A stretch of 13,350 nt of DNA. Source: Flavobacteriaceae bacterium (GTDB lineage: Bacteria > Bacteroidota > Bacteroidia > Flavobacteriales > Flavobacteriaceae). Below the pieces are notes generated by a model, which was not told the DNA's origin, did no database searches, and worked only from the letters and a program-made list of their open reading frames with translations. The stretch spans positions 1 to 13,350 of the forward strand of contig JAENXB010000058.1 of assembly GCA_016649785.1 (NCBI GenBank), given 5' to 3'. Made by a program: the position numbers and the translations under genes. Below, piece by piece: positions 1-6,535 of this stretch (position 1 is its first letter; each line of letters starts with the position of its first letter).

Positions 1-1890
1 GTGCTTTTAAACAATTCCCAGGTTGAATTCTATAATGACAGCACCCGTTTATGGTTAATAGCCGATTTTAAACCTTCCGAAAAGAACAATTTGGATTTGA
101 CCTATTCAGTAAAACCAAAACAAACCATGTATTTTATCAATTGGGCGTTTGCTGATGAATTATATGTGGCAAAACAAGTCTGGACACAGGGCCAGGGAAA
201 ATATACTTCTTACTGGTTGCCCTGTTTTGACGATATGAGGGAGAAGGCCGTTTTTGATTTGAAGATCAATTTTAATTCCGGTTATGAGGTAATTGCAAAT
301 GGCGAACTAAAGGGGACAAGTGCTGTAAACGATTCCATAACCCAATGGAAATACGAAATGCAGAATCCTATGAGCAGTTATTTGGTCGCCGTGGCTGCGG
401 GAAAATTCCGTCAGAAAGATCTGGAATCCGCTTCGGGGATCCCAATTTCATTGTATTATCAGCCGGAAGATGAAGAGAAAGTTGAACCTACTTACCGGTA
501 TTCAAAAGAAATATTCGATTTTTTTGAATCTGAGATCGGTTTTCCTTATCCCTGGCAAAATTACAAGCAAATCCCGGTGCAGGATTTTTTGTATTCCGGA
601 ATGGAAAACACGGGCACAACTATTTTTTCCAATTCGCTGATGGTTGATTCCATTGCTTTTAATGACAGGAACTATGTAAATGTCAACGCACACGAATTGG
701 CGCACCAGTGGTTTGGGAACCTAATTACCGAAACCAATGGGCGACATCATTGGTTGCACGAAGGTTTTTCAACCTATTACGCAATGCTGGCGGAAAAGAA
801 ACTATTTGGGGAAGATTATTATTACTGGAAACTTTACGAATCTGCCGAGCAATTAAAAGAGCTGAGCGACAAAGGGAAAGGAGAGCCCCTGCTGGCAAAA
901 AATTCCAGCTCCCTCACCTATTATCAAAAAGGAGCCTGGGCTTTACATATCCTGCGGGAGAAGGTAGGGGATGATGCTTTTAAACTTGCCATTAAAAATT
1001 ATATTGAAAAATACGCGTTTAAAAATGTGACTACCGAAGATTTTATAGATGAAGTTGAAAAAACTTCAGGTCAGGATTTGACCGGATTTGTCAACGACTG
1101 GTTAAAACAATCAGCTTTTCAGGGAACTGAATCTTTAAGTTCATTAAAAAGATCAAATTTTATTGTCAAATATTTAGAAATGGCCGCACTCAGGCAAATC
1201 CCTTTTCAGGATAAAATAGCGCTGCTAAACCGGGCATTAGAGTTTCCTGTCAACGATTATATAGGGCAGGAAGCGGTTTTTCAATTAGAGGGAGAAAAGG
1301 ACCCTTCTGCGCTAAAACTTTATAAGAAAGCTTTTGAAAGCGAAAATATTTATGTGAGACAAGCCATCGCAACAAGTATGGAAAATATCCCGATGGAATT
1401 AAAGGGGGAATTTAGTGGACTGCTTGAGGACAAATCATATTTGACAATTGAAAAAGCACTTCTGAAACTCTGGATGCAATTTCCTGAAGAAACCGGGAAA
1501 TGGCTTGAAAAAACTGCAAATATTGAGGGTTTTTCCAATAAGAATGTAGGCATGTTATGGCTCACCATAAATTTGGTAAGTCCGGAAATTGACCCTGGGA
1601 AAACTGCTGAGTATTACAAAGAACTTTCCGGTTACACACGGGAATATTATCCCTTTGAGATCAGGCAAAATGCCTTTGGTTATTTATATCAGCTCAATGC
1701 CTTCAGCCAACAAAATTTAATCGATTTATTGAAGGCTGCCCGGCATCATACTTATCGCTTCCGGGATTTTAGCCGAAAACTTTTAGATAGGTTGCTGGGA
1801 AATGAAGAATATCACGAAAAATATGTAGTTTTATTGAAACAATTATCCGGAGACGACCGGGAATTTTTAAACAAAAAGCTGAACAAATAA
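1..1890 (+). CDS. M1 family zinc aminopeptidase, 5' end missing
   Basis: This is a zinc metallopeptidase of family M1, which removes N-terminal residues from peptides. The frame is open from the first base to the TAA at 1888-1890, giving 629 residues. The GTG at base 1 is probably not the true start: the first strand of the usual N-terminal beta domain, perhaps 70-100 residues, and any signal peptide are missing. Visible motifs are the substrate-binding GMEN (residues 200-203), the zinc site HELAH (231-235) with the third ligand Glu254 in WLHEG, and the catalytic Tyr308 in YQKGA. This matches the HEXXH-x18-E spacing of the family. After about residue 380 comes a helical C-terminal domain. The stop abuts the ATG of the next gene, so it is probably co-transcribed with the two patatins. 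Whether it is exported cannot be told from this window. Confidence 0.93.
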   Translation: MLLNNSQVEFYNDSTRLWLIADFKPSEKNNLDLTYSVKPKQTMYFINWAFADELYVAKQVWTQGQGKYTSYWLPCFDDMREKAVFDLKINFNSGYEVIANGELKGTSAVNDSITQWKYEMQNPMSSYLVAVAAGKFRQKDLESASGIPISLYYQPEDEEKVEPTYRYSKEIFDFFESEIGFPYPWQNYKQIPVQDFLYSGMENTGTTIFSNSLMVDSIAFNDRNYVNVNAHELAHQWFGNLITETNGRHHWLHEGFSTYYAMLAEKKLFGEDYYYWKLYESAEQLKELSDKGKGEPLLAKNSSSLTYYQKGAWALHILREKVGDDAFKLAIKNYIEKYAFKNVTTEDFIDEVEKTSGQDLTGFVNDWLKQSAFQGTESLSSLKRSNFIVKYLEMAALRQIPFQDKIALLNRALEFPVNDYIGQEAVFQLEGEKDPSALKLYKKAFESENIYVRQAIATSMENIPMELKGEFSGLLEDKSYLTIEKALLKLWMQFPEETGKWLEKTANIEGFSNKNVGMLWLTINLVSPEIDPGKTAEYYKELSGYTREYYPFEIRQNAFGYLYQLNAFSQQNLIDLLKAARHHTYRFRDFSRKLLDRLLGNEEYHEKYVVLLKQLSGDDREFLNKKLNK

Positions 1891-2793
1891 ATGCGGGCAT
1901 TGATAATTTCAGGAGGAGGAAGCAAAGGCGCATTCGCGGGCGGGGTTGCACAATATTTGATGGAAGTTCAGGGCTATAAATATGACATGTTTATAGGGAC
2001 TTCTACAGGCAGCTTGTTGATTTCTCATCTGGCATTGAACAAAACCCCGAAAATCAAGAATGTTTATACTTCAGTAGACCAAAACAGTATTTTTAGCAAT
2101 TGCCCTTTTTTCGTAAAACGGGTTCATGGCTATGATCAAATCAGCATCAACCATTTCAATGTTTTTAAGAATCTTATAAAGGGCAGGAAAACCTTCGGCG
2201 AAAGCCAAAATTTAAAAAATTTAATTTCGGATTCTTTTTCCCCGGAGGAGTTTGAGGAATTAAAAGCCGGAAATAAGGATATAGTGGTTACGGTTTCAAA
2301 TTTATCCCTGAATGAGGTGGAATACAAATCTATTAAAGAATACGATTATGAAGATTTTTGCGAATGGATCTGGATCTCCTGTAATTATATTCCTTTTATG
2401 AGTTTGGTCAAAAAAAATGGTTGTGAATATGCTGATGGAGGCTTTGGCTCTATGGCACCTATTGAGGAGGCAATTAAGCGGGGAGCTACAGAGATAGATG
2501 CTATTATTCTACAAACAGAAGTGACTTATTTTAACCGGTTACCCTCAAAAAACGTATTTTCTCTCATCACCAATTTATTTAGCTTTATGCTGGATAGGAT
2601 AGAAAATCAAAATGTCCGGATTGGAAAATTTGTCGCGGCCAATAACGATGCTATCATCAACTTTTATTATACCCCAACTGTATTGACCACTAATTCACTT
2701 ATTTTTGATAAAATTAAGATGGAAAGCTGGTGGGAAAGCGGGTATAGTTATGCGAAATTTAAAAATGAAAAACTCAACCAAATAGAAATTTAA
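1891..2793 (+). CDS. Patatin-like phospholipase, tandem copy 1
   Basis: This 300-residue protein is a patatin-fold lipid acyl hydrolase. All three family signatures are present: the oxyanion loop GGGSKG (residues 8-13), the nucleophile elbow GTSTG with Ser38 (36-40), and the catalytic Asp182 in DGG (182-184). This forms the expected Ser-Asp dyad, so an active enzyme is likely; the substrate is unknown. There is no signal peptide or membrane segment, since the catalytic loop begins at residue 8, so a cytoplasmic location is inferred. The ATG follows the stop of the peptidase gene with no gap and no clear Shine-Dalgarno sequence, which suggests translational coupling. The next gene is a paralogue with its catalytic residues at identical positions. 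The two share an almost identical block at residues 155-172, rich in Trp, Cys and Ile. Confidence 0.92.
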   Translation: MRALIISGGGSKGAFAGGVAQYLMEVQGYKYDMFIGTSTGSLLISHLALNKTPKIKNVYTSVDQNSIFSNCPFFVKRVHGYDQISINHFNVFKNLIKGRKTFGESQNLKNLISDSFSPEEFEELKAGNKDIVVTVSNLSLNEVEYKSIKEYDYEDFCEWIWISCNYIPFMSLVKKNGCEYADGGFGSMAPIEEAIKRGATEIDAIILQTEVTYFNRLPSKNVFSLITNLFSFMLDRIENQNVRIGKFVAANNDAIINFYYTPTVLTTNSLIFDKIKMESWWESGYSYAKFKNEKLNQIEI

Positions 2794-3716
2794 TGCGTGC
2801 ATTGGTAATTTCAGGAGGTGGCAGCAAAGGCGCTTTTGCCGGCGGCGTGGCTCAGTATTTAATGGAGGAAGGAGGGAAAAAGTACGATCTTTTCCTGGGA
2901 ACATCTACAGGTAGCTTGTTGATCCCCCATCTTGCCGATGGGAATATTGAAAAAATATATGATATTTATACCAATGTTACCCAGCGCAAAATATTCAGCA
3001 TCAATCCGTTTATTGTCAAGAAAAAGGATGGCCGGGAATATGTGACCATCAATTATTTCAATATGTTTTGGCAGTTTATCAAACAGCGGCGAACCTTTGG
3101 GGAAAGTAAAAATTTGCGAAAGCACATAAAACTCCATTTTACCGAGGAAAACTTCAACTCCTTAAAACAGAAGGACAATGATGTGGTGGTAACGGTTTCC
3201 AATTTATCCAAAAACAGGGTAGAATATAAATCTATAAAGGATTTTTCTTATGATGATTTTTGCGATTGGATTTGGATAAGCTGTAATTACATTCCATTTA
3301 TGAGCCTGGCCACAAAAAACGGATATGAGTATGCCGATGGGGGATTGGGTTGTGTAGTTCCAATAAGGGAGGCCATAAAACGAGGGGCTACTGAGGTGGA
3401 CGCCATAATCCTTGAAGCCGAAAATATGGAATATAACAAGGTGTTGGGTAAAAATCCTTTTTCCTTAATGATCAATCTCTTCGGGTTTTTGATGGACCAG
3501 GTGGAATATCACGATGTTGTGGAAGGGAAACTGGCCGCCCTGAACAAAAAGGTGAAATTAACAACCTATTACACCCCGGTTCAATTGACGGAAAACTCAC
3601 TTGTATTCAATAAAAAAGCGATGAAATCCTGGTGGGAACAAGGTTATGAATATGCTAGGGAACGGGAATTACAAAATAAAAAAGCCTCAAAAAGATTCTG
3701 GAGACCTTTCTTTTGA
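2793..3716 (+). CDS. Patatin-like phospholipase, tandem copy 2
   Basis: This 307-residue paralogue of the preceding gene looks roughly half identical by eye. It keeps GGGSKG (8-13), GTSTG with Ser38, and Asp182 of DGG, so it should be an active patatin-type acyl hydrolase. Its ATG overlaps the TAA of copy 1 by one base (TAATG at 2791-2795), a typical sign of coupled translation. The two copies are most alike at the N-terminus (1-45) and around 120-205. They differ most at about 45-95, at 205-260 and in the tail. Copy 2 ends in a basic, aromatic tail (residues 296-307, KKASKRFWRPFF) that copy 1 lacks. No signal peptide is present. The stop TGA (3714-3716) lies inside a direct repeat shared with the end of the convergent gene. 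The substrate cannot be inferred. Confidence 0.92.
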   Translation: MRALVISGGGSKGAFAGGVAQYLMEEGGKKYDLFLGTSTGSLLIPHLADGNIEKIYDIYTNVTQRKIFSINPFIVKKKDGREYVTINYFNMFWQFIKQRRTFGESKNLRKHIKLHFTEENFNSLKQKDNDVVVTVSNLSKNRVEYKSIKDFSYDDFCDWIWISCNYIPFMSLATKNGYEYADGGLGCVVPIREAIKRGATEVDAIILEAENMEYNKVLGKNPFSLMINLFGFLMDQVEYHDVVEGKLAALNKKVKLTTYYTPVQLTENSLVFNKKAMKSWWEQGYEYARERELQNKKASKRFWRPFF

Positions 3717-3728
3717 TCAAATAATATT
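3705..3728. repeat. Direct repeat, copy A, at the patatin stop
   Basis: These 24 bases match 3834-3857 at 23 of 24 positions, and the last 19 bases (CTTTTGATCAAATAATATT) are identical. The copy contains the patatin stop TGA (3714-3716), followed at once by TCA (3717-3719), which is a TGA on the - strand. Read on the - strand it would encode the tail N-I-I-stop, the same as the convergent gene's real end. The core TTTGATCAAA is a perfect palindrome. Confidence 0.85.
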
Positions 3729-3756
3729 CTTCTGCTCCTGTTAATATTTTAAAGTT

Positions 3757-3772
3757 ATTCGTGCATTCGTGG
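3757..3772. repeat. Short tandem ATTCGTG motif
   Basis: Two 8-base units, ATTCGTGC and ATTCGTGG, lie head to tail in the gap between the second patatin and the convergent small gene. From memory, similar strings occur as dispersed intergenic repeats in some flavobacterial genomes; this cannot be verified here. A partial echo, TTCGTGG, is at 4419-4425 in the next intergenic gap. Confidence 0.4.
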
Positions 3773-3833
3773 CTTAAAAACACCCAGAGTAGAGCTTAAG
3801 AGAATTATAAAAAAAATCCAATAAATGCTATTG

Positions 3834-3857
3834 CCTTACTTTTGATCAAATAATATT
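3834..3857. repeat. Direct repeat, copy B, at the end of the convergent gene
   Basis: This is the second copy of the 24-base repeat, 129 bases after copy A, with one mismatch (A for T at 3838). It holds the true stop of the - strand gene (TCA at 3846-3848). On the + strand it reads P-Y-F-stop, close to the P-F-F-stop tail of the second patatin. Each copy therefore carries both gene ends, suggesting duplication of the tail-to-tail junction. Confidence 0.85.
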
Positions 3858-4367
3858 TCTCACCTCTTTTTTCACAAATTCCAGCGCGGCATCTGTGGGA
3901 GCAGCCTGATCCATCAAATTGGTCAGGATTACTTCCCGTAATTTTTCTGCTGAATCTATATTTTCCCTCTGCCCGGTTTTCCTGATAATTCCTATGGTTG
4001 CGTTTTTCGCGGTTTTAATTACATTCCAACATTCTACCGACATATAAATTTGTTGCGCGAGGTTATGCTCAAATTCCTGATCGATGGTTTTTGCAAGCAA
4101 CCTTTCATACTCACCTTTATCTAAATTGGAAGGTTTAATCCTCAATAGTATTTTTCCCATGGAAATGCGTTCCAAAAACAAGGTCATACGCTCGTAGGCC
4201 TGTAAGCGTAGAGGTAAGGCCGTGTTTTGATTTTCGCGTCTCAGTAAAAAACGCCTGCGTTTTTCCTCATTGATGACGTGCATTTTAAAGAAATAGAAGG
4301 CGACTACACCTACTATTGCTGCAGGCAAAAGAGAAGTTAAGGATTGTAAAAGATTGATTTCGTTCAT
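3846..4367 (-). CDS. Conserved hypothetical protein with N-terminal membrane anchor
   Basis: This 173-residue protein has unknown function. It has one hydrophobic segment near the N-terminus (about residues 8-28, SLLPAAIVGVVAFYFFK), followed by a charged, basic stretch (EEKRRRFLLRRE) and a mainly helical soluble part of about 130 residues. By the positive-inside pattern, the soluble part should be cytoplasmic. The stretch ALPLRLQAYERMTLFLERI resembles a conserved flavobacterial family that I believe is listed as DUF7935; that assignment is from memory and tentative. No catalytic motif is visible. The ATG at 4365-4367 is the only sensible start, because it places the membrane segment at the N-terminus. 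The gene converges on the second patatin gene. It lies 136 bases beyond the end of the upstream amidohydrolase gene on the same strand and may have its own promoter. Confidence 0.82.
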   Translation of the reverse strand: MNEINLLQSLTSLLPAAIVGVVAFYFFKMHVINEEKRRRFLLRRENQNTALPLRLQAYERMTLFLERISMGKILLRIKPSNLDKGEYERLLAKTIDQEFEHNLAQQIYMSVECWNVIKTAKNATIGIIRKTGQRENIDSAEKLREVILTNLMDQAAPTDAALEFVKKEVRNII

Positions 4368-4503
4368 AATATTTTAGGCTGGACCGAAGTCTTCACGGTT
4401 GCTGTTTTTTTGTTGAAGTTCGTGGTTCTTTGTTTATTATTTTTTTTGTGAAAATTCCTTCTGAAATTTATTGTTCTTTTTTAAATGTTCGCTGTTATTT
4501 TTT
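4368..4503. other. Low-complexity AT-rich intergenic gap
   Basis: This gap lies between two - strand genes. It is rich in T runs on the + strand, with loosely repeated fragments such as GTTGCTGTTTTTTTGTTG and GTTCGCTGTTATTTTTTTT. No open frame, convincing terminator stem or promoter was seen. It presumably holds the end of the amidohydrolase transcript and the promoter of the downstream membrane protein gene. Confidence 0.5.
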
Positions 4504-5817
4504 TTATTGATTTAAATAATCGATTGCCAGTTGTGACATCACTTTAACGCCCAGCAACATTCCACTTTCATCTATATAAAAATCGGGGGTATGGTGCGGT
4601 GCCGGTTCTGAAGTTCCTTCGGGCTGTCCACCCAAAAAGAAATAAAACCCGGGTATTTTTTCCTGGAAAAAGGAAAAATCTTCCCCTCCGGTGGTTGGTT
4701 TTACAAGCTCCACCTTATCTTTCCCTGCAATCCGTTGAAGGGTGGGAAGCATTTTACCGGTAAGTTCTGGATCGTTATAGGTAATAGCGGTATTATTCTG
4801 AATTTCAATAGTCGCTTTTCCGCCATAAGCTTCGGCTATTGCAGGAACCATTTCCCGCATCCGTTTTAGGATCACTTCTTTCATATCTGCATCAAGGGTC
4901 CTTACAGTTCCAATCATTTCCGCAGTTTCAGGAATAATGTTGAAGCGCACACCGCTGGTAATTTTTCCCACGGTGATAACGGCAGCGCCATCCACCAGTT
5001 TGGCATCCCTGCTGATGATGGTTTGTAATCCGTCAATAATTTTTGCCGAAATTAAAATAGGATCTGTTCCGCTCCAGGGAGCCGATCCATGGGTTTGTTT
5101 TCCCTGGACATTGATCACAAAGCGCTCTACCGCCGCCATTGTGCCCTCAGGTTTATAGCGAATTGTCCCAACCGGCGTCCCGGAATTGATATGCAATCCA
5201 AAAATGGCATCTACATCGGGGTTTTTCAATACTCCTTCCTTGATCATCAGGGAAGCGCCACCTTCTTCTCCCGGAGGCGGACCTTCTTCTGCAGGTTGAA
5301 AGATGAATTTTACAGTCCCGTTGATCTTATCCTTGTTTTTGGAAAGAATTTCAGCAACTCCCATCAAGATCGCGATGTGGGTATCGTGACCGCAGGCGTG
5401 CATCACCCCGGTTTTGGTTCCAAGGAAGTCAGCGGTGATTTCAGATTTAAAAGGAAGCTCATTTCTCTCAATGACAGGCAAAGCATCAATATCTGCCCGT
5501 AGAGCCACAACTTTCCCCGGATTATCTCCTTTTAATATTCCTACAACTCCGGTTTTTGCAACACCGGTTTGAACTTCCATTCCCAAACTCTTTAAATGGG
5601 CGGCTATTTTTTTCGCGGTTTCAAATTCCCTGTTGGACAATTCCGGATTTTCATGAAAATCCCGTCGCCAGGCAATAACCTGTTGTTCTATGTTTTCTGC
5701 CGCGGCCTTAATTTGTGGGTCAATCTGTGAATCAATTTGCTGATCGACACTTTGTTTTGATTGCGCCTGGATTCCAATTGCAATCAGAGAAAACAGACAT
5801 AAAAAATAATGTTTCAT
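4504..5817 (-). CDS. Exported M20D-family amidohydrolase/peptidase
   Basis: This 437-residue enzyme belongs to the M20D group of metal-dependent hydrolases (hippurate hydrolase, N-acyl amino acid amidohydrolase and IAA-amino acid hydrolase relatives), which cleave N-acyl or amide bonds. Probable metal ligands are Cys142 and His144 in ACGHD (141-145), Glu178 in PAEEG, His209 in GLHI, and His409 in HHTPDF. The dimerisation domain includes THGSAPW (242-248), and GGEDFSFF (377-384) is also conserved. A signal peptide of about 19 residues (MKHYFLCLFSLIAIGIQAQ) points to export to the periplasm. Just after it is a short Q-I-D repeat, probably a linker. The gene starts 18 bases after the stop of the DsrE-family gene on the same strand, so the two probably form an operon. 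No strong Shine-Dalgarno sequence is seen. The exact substrate cannot be told. Confidence 0.93.
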   Translation of the reverse strand: MKHYFLCLFSLIAIGIQAQSKQSVDQQIDSQIDPQIKAAAENIEQQVIAWRRDFHENPELSNREFETAKKIAAHLKSLGMEVQTGVAKTGVVGILKGDNPGKVVALRADIDALPVIERNELPFKSEITADFLGTKTGVMHACGHDTHIAILMGVAEILSKNKDKINGTVKFIFQPAEEGPPPGEEGGASLMIKEGVLKNPDVDAIFGLHINSGTPVGTIRYKPEGTMAAVERFVINVQGKQTHGSAPWSGTDPILISAKIIDGLQTIISRDAKLVDGAAVITVGKITSGVRFNIIPETAEMIGTVRTLDADMKEVILKRMREMVPAIAEAYGGKATIEIQNNTAITYNDPELTGKMLPTLQRIAGKDKVELVKPTTGGEDFSFFQEKIPGFYFFLGGQPEGTSEPAPHHTPDFYIDESGMLLGVKVMSQLAIDYLNQ

Positions 5818-5835
5818 AGAATAATAGATTTTAAA

Positions 5836-6384
5836 TTAAAAATTTATGAGACGGAAGCCTTCATTTTGTAATTGAACTAAGGCCGTCATTGCCGAAAGTG
5901 AAATCTGCGCCTGGGGAATCCTTCTTTCTTTAGAAATATTCCTCGCCATTGACGTTTGTCCACATAAAATAATTTGAACTCCATTATCGCTTAAGGCTTC
6001 AAAAAGGGCAATATTAGGATTATCAGTTTTATAAACTTCCTGGTAAAATTCATTTTTAAGAAGAGTTTGCGCAGCCCCACCGTGCATCACAACAAAAACC
6101 TCCATCGTATTCAAGGGTTTTCCTGCTTTTACATGAATATTTAAAAAACGGGCAACGGTTTCAATGTATTTATTGATTTCAGAAGGATCTTCGGAAGTTT
6201 TAGTGATATCAAAAACAACTTTATACGCCTGGGTAAGGGAAGTTTTATAATCTGGATTTTCAATGTTGTAGGAAGGTCCAAATTCAGAAATTACCATTCC
6301 GGGTTCAGGTTGGTTTTGGGCAGCGGTATTGGAGTTAACAAAAATGAAACTCAGAATAAACAGTATTTGCAGATAATTTTTCAT
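5836..6384 (-). CDS. Exported DsrE-family protein
   Basis: This 182-residue protein has an N-terminal signal peptide (about residues 1-22, ending TAA before QNQP) and a DsrE/DsrF-like domain. The strand EVFVVMHGGAA (95-105) and the motif IILCGQTS with Cys141 (138-145) match the DsrE fold, in which a cysteine at this place often handles sulfur or persulfide. Classical DsrE proteins are cytoplasmic sulfur carriers; an exported form must have another partner, and its role is unknown. The ATG (6382-6384) is preceded by a weak AGGA. The gene is first in a two-gene unit with the exported M20D hydrolase 18 bases downstream, and is divergent from the helicase gene. The family assignment is fairly sure, the function is not. 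Confidence 0.86.
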   Translation of the reverse strand: MKNYLQILFILSFIFVNSNTAAQNQPEPGMVISEFGPSYNIENPDYKTSLTQAYKVVFDITKTSEDPSEINKYIETVARFLNIHVKAGKPLNTMEVFVVMHGGAAQTLLKNEFYQEVYKTDNPNIALFEALSDNGVQIILCGQTSMARNISKERRIPQAQISLSAMTALVQLQNEGFRLINF

Positions 6385-6411
6385 AGGTCCTATAATTTAA
6401 AAAAGGAAGGC

Positions 6412-6419
6412 TAAATGTA
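6412..6419 (-). promoter_or_regulatory. Candidate -7 box for the DsrE/amidohydrolase operon
   Basis: On the - strand this reads TACATTTA, which differs from the Bacteroidota -7 consensus TAnnTTTG only in the last base. It lies 28 bases before the DsrE-family start. No good -33 TTG is seen at the expected distance, so support is weak. Confidence 0.3.
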
Positions 6420-6535
6420 TTTAAAATATCAATGCTGACATAATCTGAAATGCATTTGTTCAAAAGTAAGGTGGAATAGAATTTTAATTAACGCTGAAAT
6501 TTGGTTAAATTCACCCCCTAAAATAAAGCAAAAAA

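Noticed and set aside
1..3. GTG at the first base as the true start of the peptidase
   Set aside because: The protein begins inside the N-terminal beta domain of the M1 family, so the gene starts before the window.
708..974. 88-residue + strand frame inside the peptidase gene
   Set aside because: It overlaps the zinc-site region of a clear M1 gene in another frame and shows no family features.
1891..3716. Patatins as effectors of an anti-phage system such as CBASS
   Set aside because: No nucleotide cyclase, sensor or other defence gene is nearby; the neighbours are a peptidase and a small membrane protein.
3717..3845. Repeats in this gap as a CRISPR array or insertion-element ends
   Set aside because: There are only two repeat copies, in direct orientation, with no transposase, no regular spacers, and each copy covers gene stop codons.
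5089..5502. 137-residue + strand frame antisense to the amidohydrolase
   Set aside because: It lies fully opposite a gene with strong catalytic motifs, and its composition looks like an antisense shadow.
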